Shown here piece after piece: positions 12,204-23,448 of a stretch of DNA of 64,000 nucleotides. The position numbers were made by a program, and so were the translations under genes. Location of the stretch: assembly GCA_020698575.1 (NCBI GenBank), contig CM036248.1, positions 11,003,729 to 11,067,728 of the forward strand. Direction: 5' to 3'. Under the pieces are notes generated by a model. It had not been told where the DNA came from and did not search any database. It saw only the letters and a program-made list of their open reading frames with translations. Numbering within the stretch: the first letter of the stretch is position 1; the number at the start of each line of letters is the position of its first letter. Source of the stretch: Bostrychus sinensis (taxonomy: Eukaryota; Chordata; Actinopteri; Gobiiformes; Eleotridae).

Positions 12204-13688
12204 TGACAAAAGTTCTTTGTGACGGGCACAAGGTTCACCTGAGGTTCTTCTAAAGTACTTTGCAAATGCTTTATTTAGAAGCCCATTCAGATGGTTCTGT
12301 GTAACAAAAGAAATGAGTATACAGCTGTTGCAGTTCATATGCTTTGCCACAGATGAAGACAATCATTCTGGTATCCCACCCCCTTTAACCAACTGGACAA
12401 GTCATTACAAGATTGTCCAGGGGTTTCATAAAACTCTAAAGCAGCTCTGACTAGCAGCAGATACAAAGCCATGGCACTGCAGTAGCCATTAGGCTTTATG
12501 TTTGTTGGATAGGTAGGAAGGTGAAGTTATACTTTGCCAGGAGAATTCCTTGCAATGCTAGCTGCAAAAACCTGTAGAAATGACTGAGACAGGCCTTTTC
12601 ACCTAAAATAGAAACTGGATGAGAACGCTGGACCTGGATCTTTGCACCAATGCCGTTGGACTTCCCCGGCTGTCAAAGCAAGACCTAAATCTCACTGACA
12701 CTTAGCAAATTGTGGTCTGTGGGACTAATACATGACAGCACCCTTATTTTAAAATAATAGTGAGAGGATGACCAGAAAGTTGCACCCATTGGCCTTTCCT
12801 GCATGAGCTGGCCAAATTAGATTTGTTAAGCAAAAGTATTTATAGCCTGCGTTCACAGCTAACGTGATGGTGCAAAGAAAAGGAAATCGGTGCAAGAGGA
12901 GAAGTAAAAACTGGAAGCAGAGACGTAAATTTTAAGTTAGATTTCCGAGTAGTGAGGTTGGAATATGTGCGAGAAGTGAAAACCATAACAAATCAAACAT
13001 ACAAAGAGTTGATTCTGCTCAGGACATAGGGGCTGTGTTAAGGCAGGGAACGGGACAGCCCATAGAGGAGGTCTGTAGGTTCTGTGGATGGAGGGCCAGA
13101 GGTGAGTAAGGAGCGCCCTGGTTCGCAGATGGGACAATGGCTGCCCTTATCGCAGTGAGAGCGGAAAGAGCAGCGGAGCATGGAGCCAAGAGGGGGTCAG
13201 CGTCCGAGTCTGGCCCGAGGGGAGTGTGTTATTGGGACAGGGAGCTTTTCATAATCAAGAAAGCTAACGTCCCGTCACAGACAGTGGAAATGAATAGACC
13301 AAAGGATAAGGGGTCGACAGGAAAGCTGAAGTGAAAGAAAGAGCTGGCTTCAAGAAATGTGGTTCCCGTTGACTTCTATTCAAAAAAGGTCACAAAACTC
13401 CAAGTCACATTTTTATAATAATAATAATATTTGAGGTGTCACTTTTATTTCCTTTCCTATCGGCCCATCTGTGGATCCCTGTGACCTTAAAATACTGTAG
13501 AGCAAAAACAAGCCATTTGTTTTAATATATCTGTTTTATCACTAACTCCAGCTTTTCCTGAGAGAAGTCGCACACCCATTCAGCCCAAAGGTCTGCAGAG
13601 GTTTATGACACAATTAAGGATCGGTACTTTCTTTATTGTACTTTACTTTAGGTGATGAAGCTCACTGGCTATTACTGTTACTACACAC
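12204..13688. other. Unassigned non-coding stretch
   Basis: No gene seen. A moderately GC-rich patch at about 13020-13320 contains frames without recognisable domains. There is a short (ATA)n-like run at about 13417-13430. Confidence 0.45.
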
Positions 13689-13972
13689 TACACTGTAACA
13701 AACTTTCATGGTAAATAACTGGCAGCTCTTGTTGCCAGAATATTACTGTAAAAAATCTGGTGACAGTTTAAAATTTTTTACAATAAACTAAACACTTTTT
13801 CCTGCCTTGTTTATATGACTCACTGTCTCTGATATGCTTAAAATGTTTTATGGTACTGCAATGGAAAAATGACAGAAACTCTGTAAAGTTTCATATTGTA
13901 ACCAGATTTTTTAACAATAAAATTCTGGTAACCACAGCTACCAATATTTTACTTTTTTTTACGGTGACACAG
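13689..13972. repeat. Probable miniature inverted-repeat element (ACTGTAA ends)
   Basis: The left end ACACTGTAACAAACTTTCATGG and right end ending TTTTTTTTACGGTGACA are roughly inverted. The interior repeats 'ttactgtaaaaaatctgg' and 'gttgccagaata'. This composition resembles abundant fish repeats. Boundaries are approximate. Confidence 0.4.
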
Positions 13973-14577
13973 CTCATAAGACAAACCTGTAATGGTTATT
14001 ATGACTGTTTTTTTCCATTCTAATTTTGTCAGCTGGCGTAACTCTCAAACAACAGTACTTTCAACTACAGAAGCCTTAGAGGGTTTTACTCAAACTATAG
14101 CTCTCAGCCAGTCAGAATTTACAGAACAAAGATATTGCTAGAAAACTCTTTGGTATAATGCTGCTTATTAATTTAAAAACCCTGCATACTGTGCCTCATC
14201 TCTCTTTCCAGGTCGGTCCCATGCCTCAAAAACAACTCTCTTTTGTCTCCCACTTTTGGAGAGCCTTTTCATCTCCAGTAGTCTGAAATCCCACTTTATT
14301 AGTGCACCTTTTTCTACAGCGTCCCACACACAGCTCTGGAAAACATTCCCCGGCTCTGCTCTGAAATGTAGCCGACAGATTGAGATGCGGGTTTGTTGTG
14401 CGACTGTCGCTGTCCCAACAAATGCTCCACTCTCCCTACATTCCTCTCATAGAAAAGAAGCACAGCCAAGTGCGACATTTGGCCCGGTCTGACTGTGAAC
14501 GGTAAAGGACCAATGTTAGTTTGTCAGTGGTGTCAGTGGTTTCCTCCAGCGGCTCTCAGTCTATCAAAAGCATAGAC
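13973..14577. other. Unassigned non-coding stretch
   Basis: Contains a copy of 'aactacagaagccttagagg' at about 14063, related to the 31-bp tandem unit at 15981. Otherwise unrecognised. Confidence 0.45.
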
Positions 14578-15510
14578 CAGCGGTTCTCAAACCGCCACAG
14601 GAACTATGGCTTTCCACTTTTATCTGACAAAAATAAGCCCAAATGAAAACTAGGCCAGGTCTAAACTGAGGGATAAAATAGGAATTAACACAGAAAACAA
14701 TTAATACTAAATAAGGACAAAACCAGAATTAAACCAGAAATAAACCAGGACAAAATCAGAGCTAATCCAGGACTAAACCAGGTCTAAACCAGGACAAAAC
14801 CAGGACTAATCCAGGACTAAACTAGGTCTAAACCAGGACAAAACCAGGGCTAATCCAGGACTAAACTAGGTCTAAACCAGGACAAAACCAGGGCTAATCC
14901 AGGACTAAACCAGGTCTAAACCAGGACAAAACCAGGGCTAATCCAGGACTAAAATAGGTCTAAACCAGGACAAAACCAGGGCTAATCCAGGACTAAACCA
15001 GGTCTAAACCAGGACAAAACCAGGGCTAATCCAGGACTAAACTAGGTCTAAATAAGGGCTAATCCAGGACTAAACCAGGTCTAAACCAGGACTAAACCAG
15101 GGGTAAACTAGGACTAAACCAGGTCTAAATCAGGACTAAAATAGGGCTAAACCAGGGCTAAAGCAGGACTAAACCAGGAATAAACCATGTCTTAACCAGG
15201 GCTAAACCAGAGCTAAATTAAGGCTACATCATGTCTAAACCAGGACTAAACCAGGTCTTAACCAGGGCTAAACCAGAGCTAAATTAAGGCTACACCAGGT
15301 CTAAACCAGGACTAAACCAGGTCTAAATCAGAACTAAAATAGGGCTAAACTAGGTCTAAACTAGGCCTAAAAAATGACTAAGCAGTGGTCTACATTTCAA
15401 ATGTAAAGCACAATCAAAAATAAATAATAAATATGGTTCTAAATTCAGCTAAATCATGACTAAAACTGCCAAAGACACCAGAGAAAGTGGTACTCAGGAG
15501 TGCCATAAAT
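14578..15510. mobile_element. hAT-like non-autonomous element carrying the GGACTAAACCA minisatellite
   Basis: The left end CAGCGGTTCTCAAAC matches the hAT-type end seen at 21106. The central 700 bp is the minisatellite described separately. The right side is degenerate: the text around 15485-15500 (agtggtactcagg) resembles the inner right part of the 21106 copy. No transposase. Confidence 0.5.
14640..15375. repeat. Degenerate 11-12-bp minisatellite, GGACTAAACCA/GGTCTAAACCA
   Basis: About 60 imperfect repeats of an 11-12-bp unit alternating ggactaaacca, ggtctaaacca, ggacaaaacca and gggctaatcca. In the middle a higher-order unit of several monomers (gactaa-gtctaa-gacaaa-ggctaa) recurs almost exactly, which indicates secondary expansion. 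Similar arrays occur at 21190, 38740, 39880, 42365 and, inverted, at 44325 and 52795. Confidence 0.9.
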
Positions 15511-16447
15511 GTGGTAGTAAAAAATGTTGTTGAAGTTTTATGATTCATTCGTTTACAATATACTATAAAATGATTAAACAGTTTTGCTCATGTCCAAGAA
15601 AACATGACATACTTTCCATTTAACATACCAATCAGTTAAACAGGGTTTTTAAGAGATTCCCACAAAATGGCTGCTGTGTGTCGGTCTGAGGGGACAGAGA
15701 ATGGTCCCCCTGTTCCCTGAGTGTTTGTGGACCAAGGCCGAGCTGATGGACACGACCCAGGACCGGGACTGGAACCAATTTAGAGAGTCCAAAAAGTGCC
15801 TGCGAATGTAAATAAAGCTTCAGAGCAAACACATGGTTTTCCAAGAGGCGTGCACAAACATGGAGAAGTGTACAGGGCTACAAAGTGACTCAAACGCTGC
15901 TACGCCAGAAGCTTTTGTATGAGAGGAGAGGCCACTGAAATTTAAAACAGGACTATAGGAGCCTCGAGCTGTCAAACCGCAAACTACAGAAGGCTTAGAG
16001 GGTCAAAACCTAAACTACAGCAGCCTGAAAGGCTCAAAACTTAAACTACAGCAACCTCAGAGGGTCAAAACTCAAACTACAGAGGGGCATCGTATGTTGC
16101 AAATTTTTATAAAGTCACACTTCATAATAATACTTTCATTGTGTCTCATAAAATAAAATAAAAACCATCTCTATGACAATATACTGTACATGATATTTTA
16201 AAGGTATAACATGGAAGGTAATTGCTAATATCTTCACACACTGTGCAAAGTAAACTAAACACTGCAAGGCCTAACGCTGGCGTATGAGTAGAGAAGAACC
16301 TGAAATGAAAAACAGGACTCGTTTTCCTGCCTTTGAGCCCGACTTTAGAAGTTATATCCTGGGATGGATTTGGAGAAGATCCATAGAGGAAGACCAACAA
16401 GGGTCCCAGGTCCATGTACATTCTGGCTTAAGGATTTTGAAATATGA
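15511..16447. other. Unassigned stretch with a short 31-bp tandem repeat
   Basis: Three and a third copies of a 31-bp unit starting AAACTACAG lie at 15981, 16012, 16043 and 16074 (unit contains gagggtcaaaac). The rest has no recognisable gene or transposon. Confidence 0.5.
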
Positions 16448-17105
16448 TATATTTTATATTTGAAGAGCCATTCCACATCACTTGTTTTTCTTCATTCACG
16501 CATGTTTAAGTAATCCTCTGTTCTCTGCCACGGCCTTTCTGAGGCCTCAAAACGCTCAGTTCAATGAACTGACACACCCCGCCCACTCCAGGAAGCTCTG
16601 ACTAAACAACAAGCCTTTGACAACACAGCAATAAACCAACTCTAGCCTTATCACTTTATCTAACACCAGATAAACTCTATTTTTTTATATCGTTTTTTAC
16701 TTGTTTATCCAAGAAAAGGTGACTTTAAGGGTCACCCACCTAGTGTGTGATGTAAGATTTTAAGCCTGACCCCTGGGTGAAATGCCTGTTTTTTAGTTAG
16801 TCCCCTCTACATCCAGTCTGCTCTCATTCATTTATCCAAAAAACAGTGTACAGTTTTGCTTCCACTGATTCCTCACAGCTATTTTTTATAAAAGGTATCA
16901 TACAATAAACAGCTCTTTTGCTTTGATTATGTTCAAAAGGCCACAGCACTCTGGACTCTGCTGCCCTCTGCCAGTCTCTTCACCCGTTACCTCTATGGCA
17001 CCAGTATTATTAAAAATGTTTTAGTCAGATAATGTTTTTAAAGGTTGTAAAACATGCAATGCTGTTCTAGAGCATACAAAATATGAAAAAAATAAGCCCC
17101 TTGAA
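16448..17105 (+). mobile_element. TTAA-type MITE, interior type I, degenerate
   Basis: Matches the copy at 48222 in order: 'cattcacgcatgtttaag', 'ctctgttctctgcc', 'ctttctgaggcctcaaaacg', 'ctacatccagtctgctctca', 'tctcttcacccgttacct', 'ttttaaaggttgtaaaac'. The terminal TTAA signals have decayed and an extra block sits at about 16640-16790. Confidence 0.62.
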
Positions 17106-18629
17106 TAATGGAAGACCTTGTGTGTACCAGTGGATTACACACAGCAAACTCTTCATTAGTACAATAAAGGTAGTGTTAAATATTCACAAAAGTGTTTTAA
17201 CCAATCAAGAGCCAGCATAGTTCAGCAGAACAAGTGGGAACTGATCTAAAGTGGAGTCTATGTTCAGAAAGACTGGGTTAAAAAGCAAAGTCTGAAGGAG
17301 GTCACTGTCTTTCCTGTCCCGGGTCCACAGTGAAGTGTTCTGGGAGTGACCAGGCCTGTTGACACAGATGGAGATAGACTTCATTATTTTTGTGAGGGGC
17401 GTGAAGGAGGTGTGTCCGGGGCAGGAATGGGTTTACACACACTATTTATGAGCTGAGGCTGATGACGTTAGAGAGAGTTCAGTCAAAACACTTCATCAGA
17501 CTCATAGCCAATATGGATTTTAGTTTTTAATGCTCTCTCACCTTAAGGTGCTGCACAGATATGTGGTCACTGGCCTGTTTCGCCCTGGACAGATGCTCCA
17601 GTGAAAGTGCACCTGGGTGTCTTGGATTGAATCATGTGGTTTGCACATGGGAGTCCTCAAATGTTGGATGAATTATGTAGACTGGTATTGAACATTTATT
17701 AGTGGCTTGTGATGTAAATCTGTCACCACTCTTAGGTTTTTTTTCTAGTACTTAAAGAGAAACTCAACCATAAACCACTTTTTTTAGCTGATCACCTGTA
17801 CAAACGGTGCTTTAGTGGTACAGGTCACTATTTATAGTTGGATCTTTGACCATTTTGTAAAAAAAAGGTCTAAATTTACATTTTGTGGTGAGTGTTGCCG
17901 TCCTGTCAAACCATGGTACTTCTGTGCAGTAGTTGCAGATAAACAAGTGTGGTGTAGTATTTGACCGCGTTACCACACCTGTGTTATTACACCTGTGCCT
18001 CACATCTCGTCCCACGGCCACATGCTCCCCGCGCCCTCGCCATCTCTCTCCTGTGCTCGTCCCAGTCCTGTAGTTGCCAGCTCTGCCCCTCCCTCTCCTT
18101 TCACAGCGGGAGCGGAGTCAGGAACACCGGACTGACTCTGCTCTCACTCTTCAGGCTCCGTGGAGGAAAAAAATGACAAAAACAAACAATGTCTGTCACC
18201 TCCAAAATAAAAGTCTTCTGACTGAAGGTTAAATGAATGAAGTCACAAAAGGCGTGACTCTCCACATGATTGTGTCTAAACCTAATTATCACATGAATCA
18301 TGATAATTAGGTTTTGACACTTAGTCTGATAGCAGACAACAAACACAAGTATACATTTACACAAACGTGGCAACTTTTTTTCCCGAAAGGGATGTGTTTG
18401 GATGTGTAGTTTTTATTTTTTTAGGGCTTTGGCAACCCTGTGTGAAGGACGTCCATGATGGTCTCTGACAGCTGTCAGTCACAGGACCAGGCCTCCCTCA
18501 GTTGTCCCCCTCTGTGTCTGCCTGGTTTCTGCCCACTTTTTGAGCAGTTTTCCGTCTCTACCAGTGAGTGCAATAAGGCCTGGGCCAGGTTTGAGTTGCT
18601 CTTTAAATCTACAAGTTGGTCACAATATA
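17106..18629. other. Unassigned non-coding stretch
   Basis: No gene seen apart from the 49-bp hairpin at 18272 listed separately. A C/T-rich patch lies at about 17990-18110. Confidence 0.45.
18272..18320. repeat. Long near-perfect hairpin (20-bp arms, 9-nt loop)
   Basis: The left arm GTGTCTAAACCTAATTATCA (18272-18291) is the inverse of the right arm TGATAATTAGGTTTTGACAC (18301-18320) with one T:T mismatch. The loop is CATGAATCA. The arms hold TAATTA, a homeodomain-type core. No longer transposon around it was recognised. Confidence 0.9.
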
Positions 18630-19146
18630 CACTATATTTCCAAAAGTATTCACTCACCCACACAAATAACTGAATTCAGGTGTTCCAATCACTTCCATGG
18701 CCACAGGTGAATAAAATCAAGCACCTAGGCTGCAGCTTTGTGGAAAACTTTGTGGAAAGTTTGGGGATGGCTACTTCCTGTTCCAACATGACTGCACCAG
18801 TGCACAAAGCACGGTCCATAAAGACATGGATGAGTGAGTTTGGTGTGAAAGAACTTGACTGGGCTGCACAGAGTCCTGACCTCAAACTGACAGAACACCT
18901 TTGGGATGAATTAGAGCAAAGACTGTGAGCCAGGCCTTCGTCCAACATCAGTGTCTGACCTCGCAGATGTCCTTCTGGATGAATGGTCAAAAATTCCTAT
19001 AAACACTCCTAAACCTTGGGGAAAGTTGAAGCTGTTAAAGATGCAAAGGGTGGGCCGACGTCATATTAAACCCTATGGATTAAGAATGAGATGTCACTTA
19101 AGTTCATATGCGTGTAAAAGGCAGGTGAGTTAATACTTTACTATGC
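18630..19146 (+). mobile_element. Internally deleted Tc1-like element (Tc1/mariner)
   Basis: The left end starts CACTATATTTCCAAAAGTAT directly after a TA dinucleotide. The right end runs through 'gtgtaaaaggcaggtgag' to a decayed terminal repeat. After about 110 bp of left end the sequence jumps into the 3' part of the transposase gene, so most of the gene including the DNA-binding and first catalytic parts is deleted. The order and wording match abundant fish Tc1-like elements. Confidence 0.85.
18680..18928 (+). pseudogene. Tc1-like transposase, C-terminal remnant
   Basis: The frame contains 'DWAAQSPDLKLTEHLWDELE', the conserved C-terminal part of Tc1-family DDE transposases, which catalyse cut-and-paste movement in the nucleus. 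In the family this stretch reads PDLNPIE..W, so the Asn-Pro-Ile of the motif around the last catalytic glutamate is altered here. The first catalytic aspartate and the helix-turn-helix domain are absent because of the internal deletion. The initial part of the frame is read-through from the left end. The remnant cannot be active. Confidence 0.85.
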
Positions 19147-19315
19147 TAAGAGCTAGCCTGGCCAGTCAGACAAACTGTTTAATTTCTACGAGTGGAACAA
19201 TGGAGAGCAACAAAAGCCAGTTGTACAAAAACTTGCAGTGAATGTCAGTTTGTCTGAATGTGGTGTTACGCCGGACGTCAACAAGACTTTGCTGTAACAA
19301 GACTTTATTGCAACA

Positions 19316-19540
19316 AATCCAAATCCACTCTATTTGCATAGCGCATTTTACAAACAATACATTTTCCAATGTGCTGCACATAAAACAATAAATAACAATA
19401 AATTACTCTATTTAGCTCCACTAGTCGCCATTAAAATAATAAACCAAATAAGAGCAATACAATAAAATAACAATAAATAAGTATAAAAACAATGAAGTAT
19501 ATAAAAACAAAACAATATAAAAGACACAAGACGCAGAAAA
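19316..19540 (-). repeat. Repeat tail resembling an L2-type LINE/SINE 3' end
   Basis: The text 'ttgcatagcgcattttaca' followed by AAT/ACA-rich low-complexity sequence is the complement of the 'aatgcgctatataaat' tails common to fish L2-like LINEs and their SINEs. The extent is approximate. Confidence 0.4.
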
Positions 19541-19681
19541 AATGGAACTTGATGAATAAAAGTACTATACGAAGTTAATCAGGTGAGAGGTATAAAGTTA
19601 ATAAATCCATTTTGGTTAATTATGATTGGAGATTACCTCTGGCATTTGTAAGGTGGGTTGCAGATAAATGGCTGTGATAGG

Positions 19682-20766
19682 CAGGGGCGTAGCTAGGCTT
19701 TTTTTTACTGGGGGGGCCAGCTGGGTCCTGTCATTTTACTGTGGTGGCACATGGCAGATTATTATTAAAGGACTAATACAAAAAAATGTGAATTATCTTC
19801 TGTTTTAACAAAGCAAGTTATTTGGATGGAGTCAGAGATTGCTTTATGGTTTGAGGAAGTTATGAGCTGAGCCATGATGTCTGCAGCTCACAGGAGAGCA
19901 GGTCATGACTCACAGGTGTTAAGTATGTAAGTAAATTTACAAGGGGGTCCTACCCCAGAGAAAAAAATCAATATAACAGACAATATTTGCTGTATCCTGG
20001 GCATTTTAGAGTGTTTTAGCTGACGATAGAGTGAGTAAAACAATGTGCAGATTTCTATAGCCTGTATGTAGTGTGTGGGAGAGCTGAACTGTCTGTAAGC
20101 ATTTTGTTGTTAATTTGTTGTTAAGCATTATTTTGTGCAATGTATTAGATATTTTTGCTTTAACAAACTTACAACAACTAACTAAGTAACACCTAACAAC
20201 TTTGACTATATCACAACTTTCCGTGACAGTTTGAGAGCCTCTCACATCTGTACATCAGCAGAAATATCTGCTAAAGCCACAGACAGCTGCACACTCAAAT
20301 ATGTAGGCATTTTTTACTGTAATAATTCATCTCAAATAATTATGAAATAGAAATAAATTATTCATAAATTATTGGAAATAATTATCTCTTTTGTAATAGT
20401 TTCTGAGAAAAAGAGACACTGGACCTAAAAAAACACAGCAGCTGTTTGCAGATATACCGCGTTTTGTAATTAAGCGTAAATGCTTTCACAAATTTTAACG
20501 GTGCATATCTCTGTGATTCCTGAACCTATCAACGCGAAATAAAAACTGACACAAAGCTTGAGGTGTTATCTGTCTGTATGATTTAGCTGCAGGTCTCTAT
20601 GTCAAGCCGTTTGTTTTCCAACAGCTGCGCAAAAACGTAATGTTAGTCACTCACGCCAGCGTCATTATGGACGTTAGCCCGTCGTGCAGGACCGCTCAGG
20701 GGGGGCCGATGAGGTGGCCAAGCTCTGACCAACAGGGGCCATGGCCACCATGTGGCTACACCACAG
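19682..20766. mobile_element. Non-autonomous hAT element with perfect 8-bp target duplication
   Basis: Begins CAGGGGCGTAGCTAGG and ends GTGGCTACACCACAG, an imperfect inverted pair. It is flanked on both sides by the identical 8 bp GTGATAGG (19674-19681 and 20767-20774), the target-duplication length of hAT elements. It interrupts a repeat whose second copy near 63270 reads 'ggctgtaataggcc' without the insertion, so the boundaries are supported independently. There is no transposase frame in the 1085 bp. Confidence 0.85.
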
Positions 20767-21105
20767 GTGATAGGTCGGGTCCAAATCGACTGAGGGGACA
20801 CGGAGAAACCAGACTCCTGCTTTCGAAAAGAAAGAAGGAGGAGAAGGCTGGCCAGGCTGCTTAAGAGCTATTGCTTTGCCTCCTGTACATTAGCAGGAAA
20901 CAAATATTTTTATGGATACAGACCCGTCCACTGAGTCAGGCTTTCAGATTTATAAGTCTAAAGGAGTCTTGAGATGGATTTACAAGTGTCCTTTCCCAGA
21001 GGAGTCACAGGATTTTTACTGTGACAGTTGTTAGAGGTCCTGGGGCAACAATTCTCAAGTTCACCTCATCATCAATTGCTGTTAGCAGCACTAGCTACAC
21101 ACTGC

Positions 21106-21503
21106 CAGTGGTTCACAAATTTTTTACTCCAAGTACCACCACAGTAAATGTTTGGCTTTCCAAGTAACATCCTTCATTAAACTAAAATGTGTCTTAATCA
21201 GAACTAAGCCAGGTCTAAACCCAAGAAAGGAAACAGACGAGGACTAAATTTCAGTTCAAAGAGGTCTGCTAACAAGGCTAAATCCAGGACCGAGCCAAAA
21301 ACTAGGACCAAGCCCTAAACAACTAGACCAGAACTAAAACACGACAAAATAAGGATTTAACCCAGGACTAAACTTGAACTAAACCAATCTGTCGTTTTCT
21401 ATATCTTGGTTTTTCATCTTCAAACATTCAAGACACTTCTGAGTACAACTAAAAGGGCCTGCGTACCACCAGCGGTCCCTGTACCACAGTTTGAGAACCA
21501 ATG
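21106..21503. mobile_element. hAT-like MITE with minisatellite core
   Basis: The left end CAGTGGTTCACAAATTTTTT and right end CAGTTTGAGAACCAATG are inverted. Inner flanks are 'ccaagtaccaccacag' and 'gtaccaccagcggtccctgt'. The centre (21190-21400) is a degenerate stretch of aggactaaac-type units. Flanking octamers CACACTGC and CACGAGGC agree at 5 of 8 positions. Confidence 0.72.
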
Positions 21504-22248
21504 CACGAGGCTATAGCTATGGCTAACTTTGTGATCACTGCGCTTGATGTTCTCCTTGAATGTGTCCTTTTACAGCACTTTTATTGATGCATTCTGTCTC
21601 TTCACAAAGACATCTGCATTTATACAAACATGACGCTAAACTCAGTGCTAATCAAATAAAGTATAAACATTTGGGATCTTAAATCTCCAGTGAGTGAAGA
21701 GTTTGATTTGCAGCTGCATCTGCTCTTTTATCTGTCTCCACGTCGTCTCTCCCACAAACATAAATCACTGTTGTTTTGTAGCAGCGGTAAAAATCAGTGA
21801 AGGAAAACGGTATTGACAGAGAAATGGGAGTTTTTAATATTGACAGAAAATACATAGTTCTGTTTGTCAAAATATAAATATGTTATAATACTTAATTTTA
21901 AAGTGTGTGATGATGTGTCTTTTTACATTTGTGTGACTTCAATTAAAATGTCAAACCCAAGTGTCTTAAAGAAGTGCTGTATTTTGAGTTTCTGAAGAAG
22001 CATTGTTTGTGTACGAGATGTCTACCTCCCAATGGGAACAAGTTTTATTAGCATTATTAGCTAATATAGCTAATTATTAATGATAGATTTACTTTGGGAA
22101 CAAAATACATCTCACTGTAAAAGACTTCCTCACTGTTGAACTTTGCCACTGCACAAAGCAGCTCTCTGAGATCTTCAGCAGTAAATTCTGGTTCATTCTG
22201 TTTACCAGTTTCTATAGACCAGGGTACAGAGGAATGGGGGAACATTAA
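21504..22248. other. Unassigned non-coding stretch
   Basis: AT-rich. No gene, tRNA or recognisable repeat seen. Confidence 0.5.
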
Positions 22249-23363
22249 GGCGCTTTTCCACTAGGCAGAACAGTACGGGACATGTCAGTACGGGACGCCT
22301 TAGAGGGGAAGCCAGTTGGCAACATTTAATAAAAAGACGGGTGTAAATCCTAGTGTGTGTCTGTGTAAAACTGGTGTGTGTCTGTGTGAGGCTGGTGTGT
22401 GTCTGTGTGTATCTGTGTGAAGCTGGTGTGTGTCTGTGTGAGGCTGGTGTGTGTCTGTGTGAAGCTGGTGTGTGTCTGTGTGAAGCTGGTGTGTGTCTGT
22501 GTGAGGCTGGTGTGTGTCTGTGTGAAGCTGGTGTGTGTCTGTGTGAAGCTGGTGTGTGTCTGTGTGAGGCTGGTGTGTGTCTGTGTGAAGCTGGTGTGTG
22601 AAGCTGGTGTGTGTCTGTGTGTGTCTGTGTGAGGCTGGTGTGTGTCCGTGTGTGTCTGTGTTTGTCTGTGAGTGTCTGTGTTTGGCTGTGTCTGTATGAG
22701 GCTGGTGTGTGTCTGTGTGAGGCTGGTGTGTGTCTGTGTGAGGCTGGTGTGTGTCTGTGTGAGGCTGGTGTGTGTCTGTGTGAGGCTGTATTAGCTTCAG
22801 TAAACAGGAGACTACTTCAGGTTTACCGCTAGCTTTTTGTGCATTAAATTCACTTCTCTGCTCCACTTTAACACATTTTAACACCTGAACATTTAACCAC
22901 ATGAGCCTATCTTGTGTTTAATCCAGTCTAAACTAAAAATTAAACGTTTAGATTCTCAAAGCGAGAGCCGTACTTTGCTAAACTGGAAACAGCTGTTGCT
23001 AATATACGCTAGCTTTATTGTTAGAAAAAGTCACCTCAACATTAACTTGTCCTCTCTTGGAATATGGCTGTTTATTACAAGGACAAGGATGTGTTTGATT
23101 AAAAAGAACATTTTAACTTTAATTTCTGCCCTTTGGCTTGTTGTTTTTGCCTGAGTGAAGAGTCTCTCTCGTCCAATCAACTCGCAGCAGTGCCCACCTC
23201 TAAACGTCCCAGACGCTTAACCGTGCTGGACTCCATCAGGGGGTAGTGCCAAAAGTAGAACAGTTTGGAACATTTTTTGGTAACACTTTGAAACGCTCTG
23301 GGAAGTGGAAACACCCACAAACTGCCCTGTCCTGCCCCGCTCCGACCTAGTGGAAAAGGCACC
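22249..23363. mobile_element. DNA transposon with GGCGCTTTTCCACTAG ends
   Basis: The left end GGCGCTTTTCCACTAGG (22249-22265) is the inverse of CCTAGTGGAAAAGGCACC (23346-23363) with few changes. Ends of this type are common in fish, possibly PIF/Harbinger-related (uncertain). The interior holds a 21-bp tandem array and non-coding sequence but no transposase. A clear target duplication was not identified. Confidence 0.6.
22351..22789. repeat. 21-bp tandem repeat, unit CTGGTGTGTGTCTGTGTGARG
   Basis: About 17-20 units. The main block at about 22371-22610 has near-identical 21-bp units alternating 'gtgaagctgg' and 'gtgaggctgg'. A degraded middle follows (22610-22700), then five more gtgaggctgg units. 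Because 21 is a multiple of three, every frame stays open and both strands show long periodic frames. These are by-products of the array, not genes. Confidence 0.93.
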
Positions 23364-23390
23364 TATAGGTACTTTCACAAATGCACAGTT

Positions 23391-23448
23391 ACCTATGTTC
23401 CCCAGTACCTATGTTCCCCGGTCTATAGGTACCAGGGAACATAGGTAC
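23391..23448. repeat. Palindromic ACCTATGTTCCC cluster
   Basis: ACCTATGTTCCCC occurs at 23391 and again inside GTACCTATGTTCCC (23405-23418), whose exact inverse GGGAACATAGGTAC lies at 23435-23448. The 16-nt spacer itself contains GGTACC. This motif cluster sits close to the transposon end at 23363. Confidence 0.8.

Larger units (their letters stand above)
19150..20885. repeat. Unknown interspersed repeat, copy 1, split by insertions
   Basis: Segments 19190-19300, about 19575-19680 and 20767-20860 align in order with 62985-63370. Examples are 'aagccagttgtacaaa', 'gttaatcaggt' and 'aaccagact...cctgctttcgaaaa'. Copy 1 is interrupted by an AT-rich repeat (about 19316-19540) and by the hAT element at 19682. 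The family is not one I recognise; the second copy has a 93-codon frame that is broken here. Confidence 0.65.

Noticed and set aside
22300..22902. 200-codon minus-strand frame with repeated THQPHTD
   Set aside because: It is the translation of the 21-bp tandem array, and the plus strand is equally open with VCLCEAG repeats.
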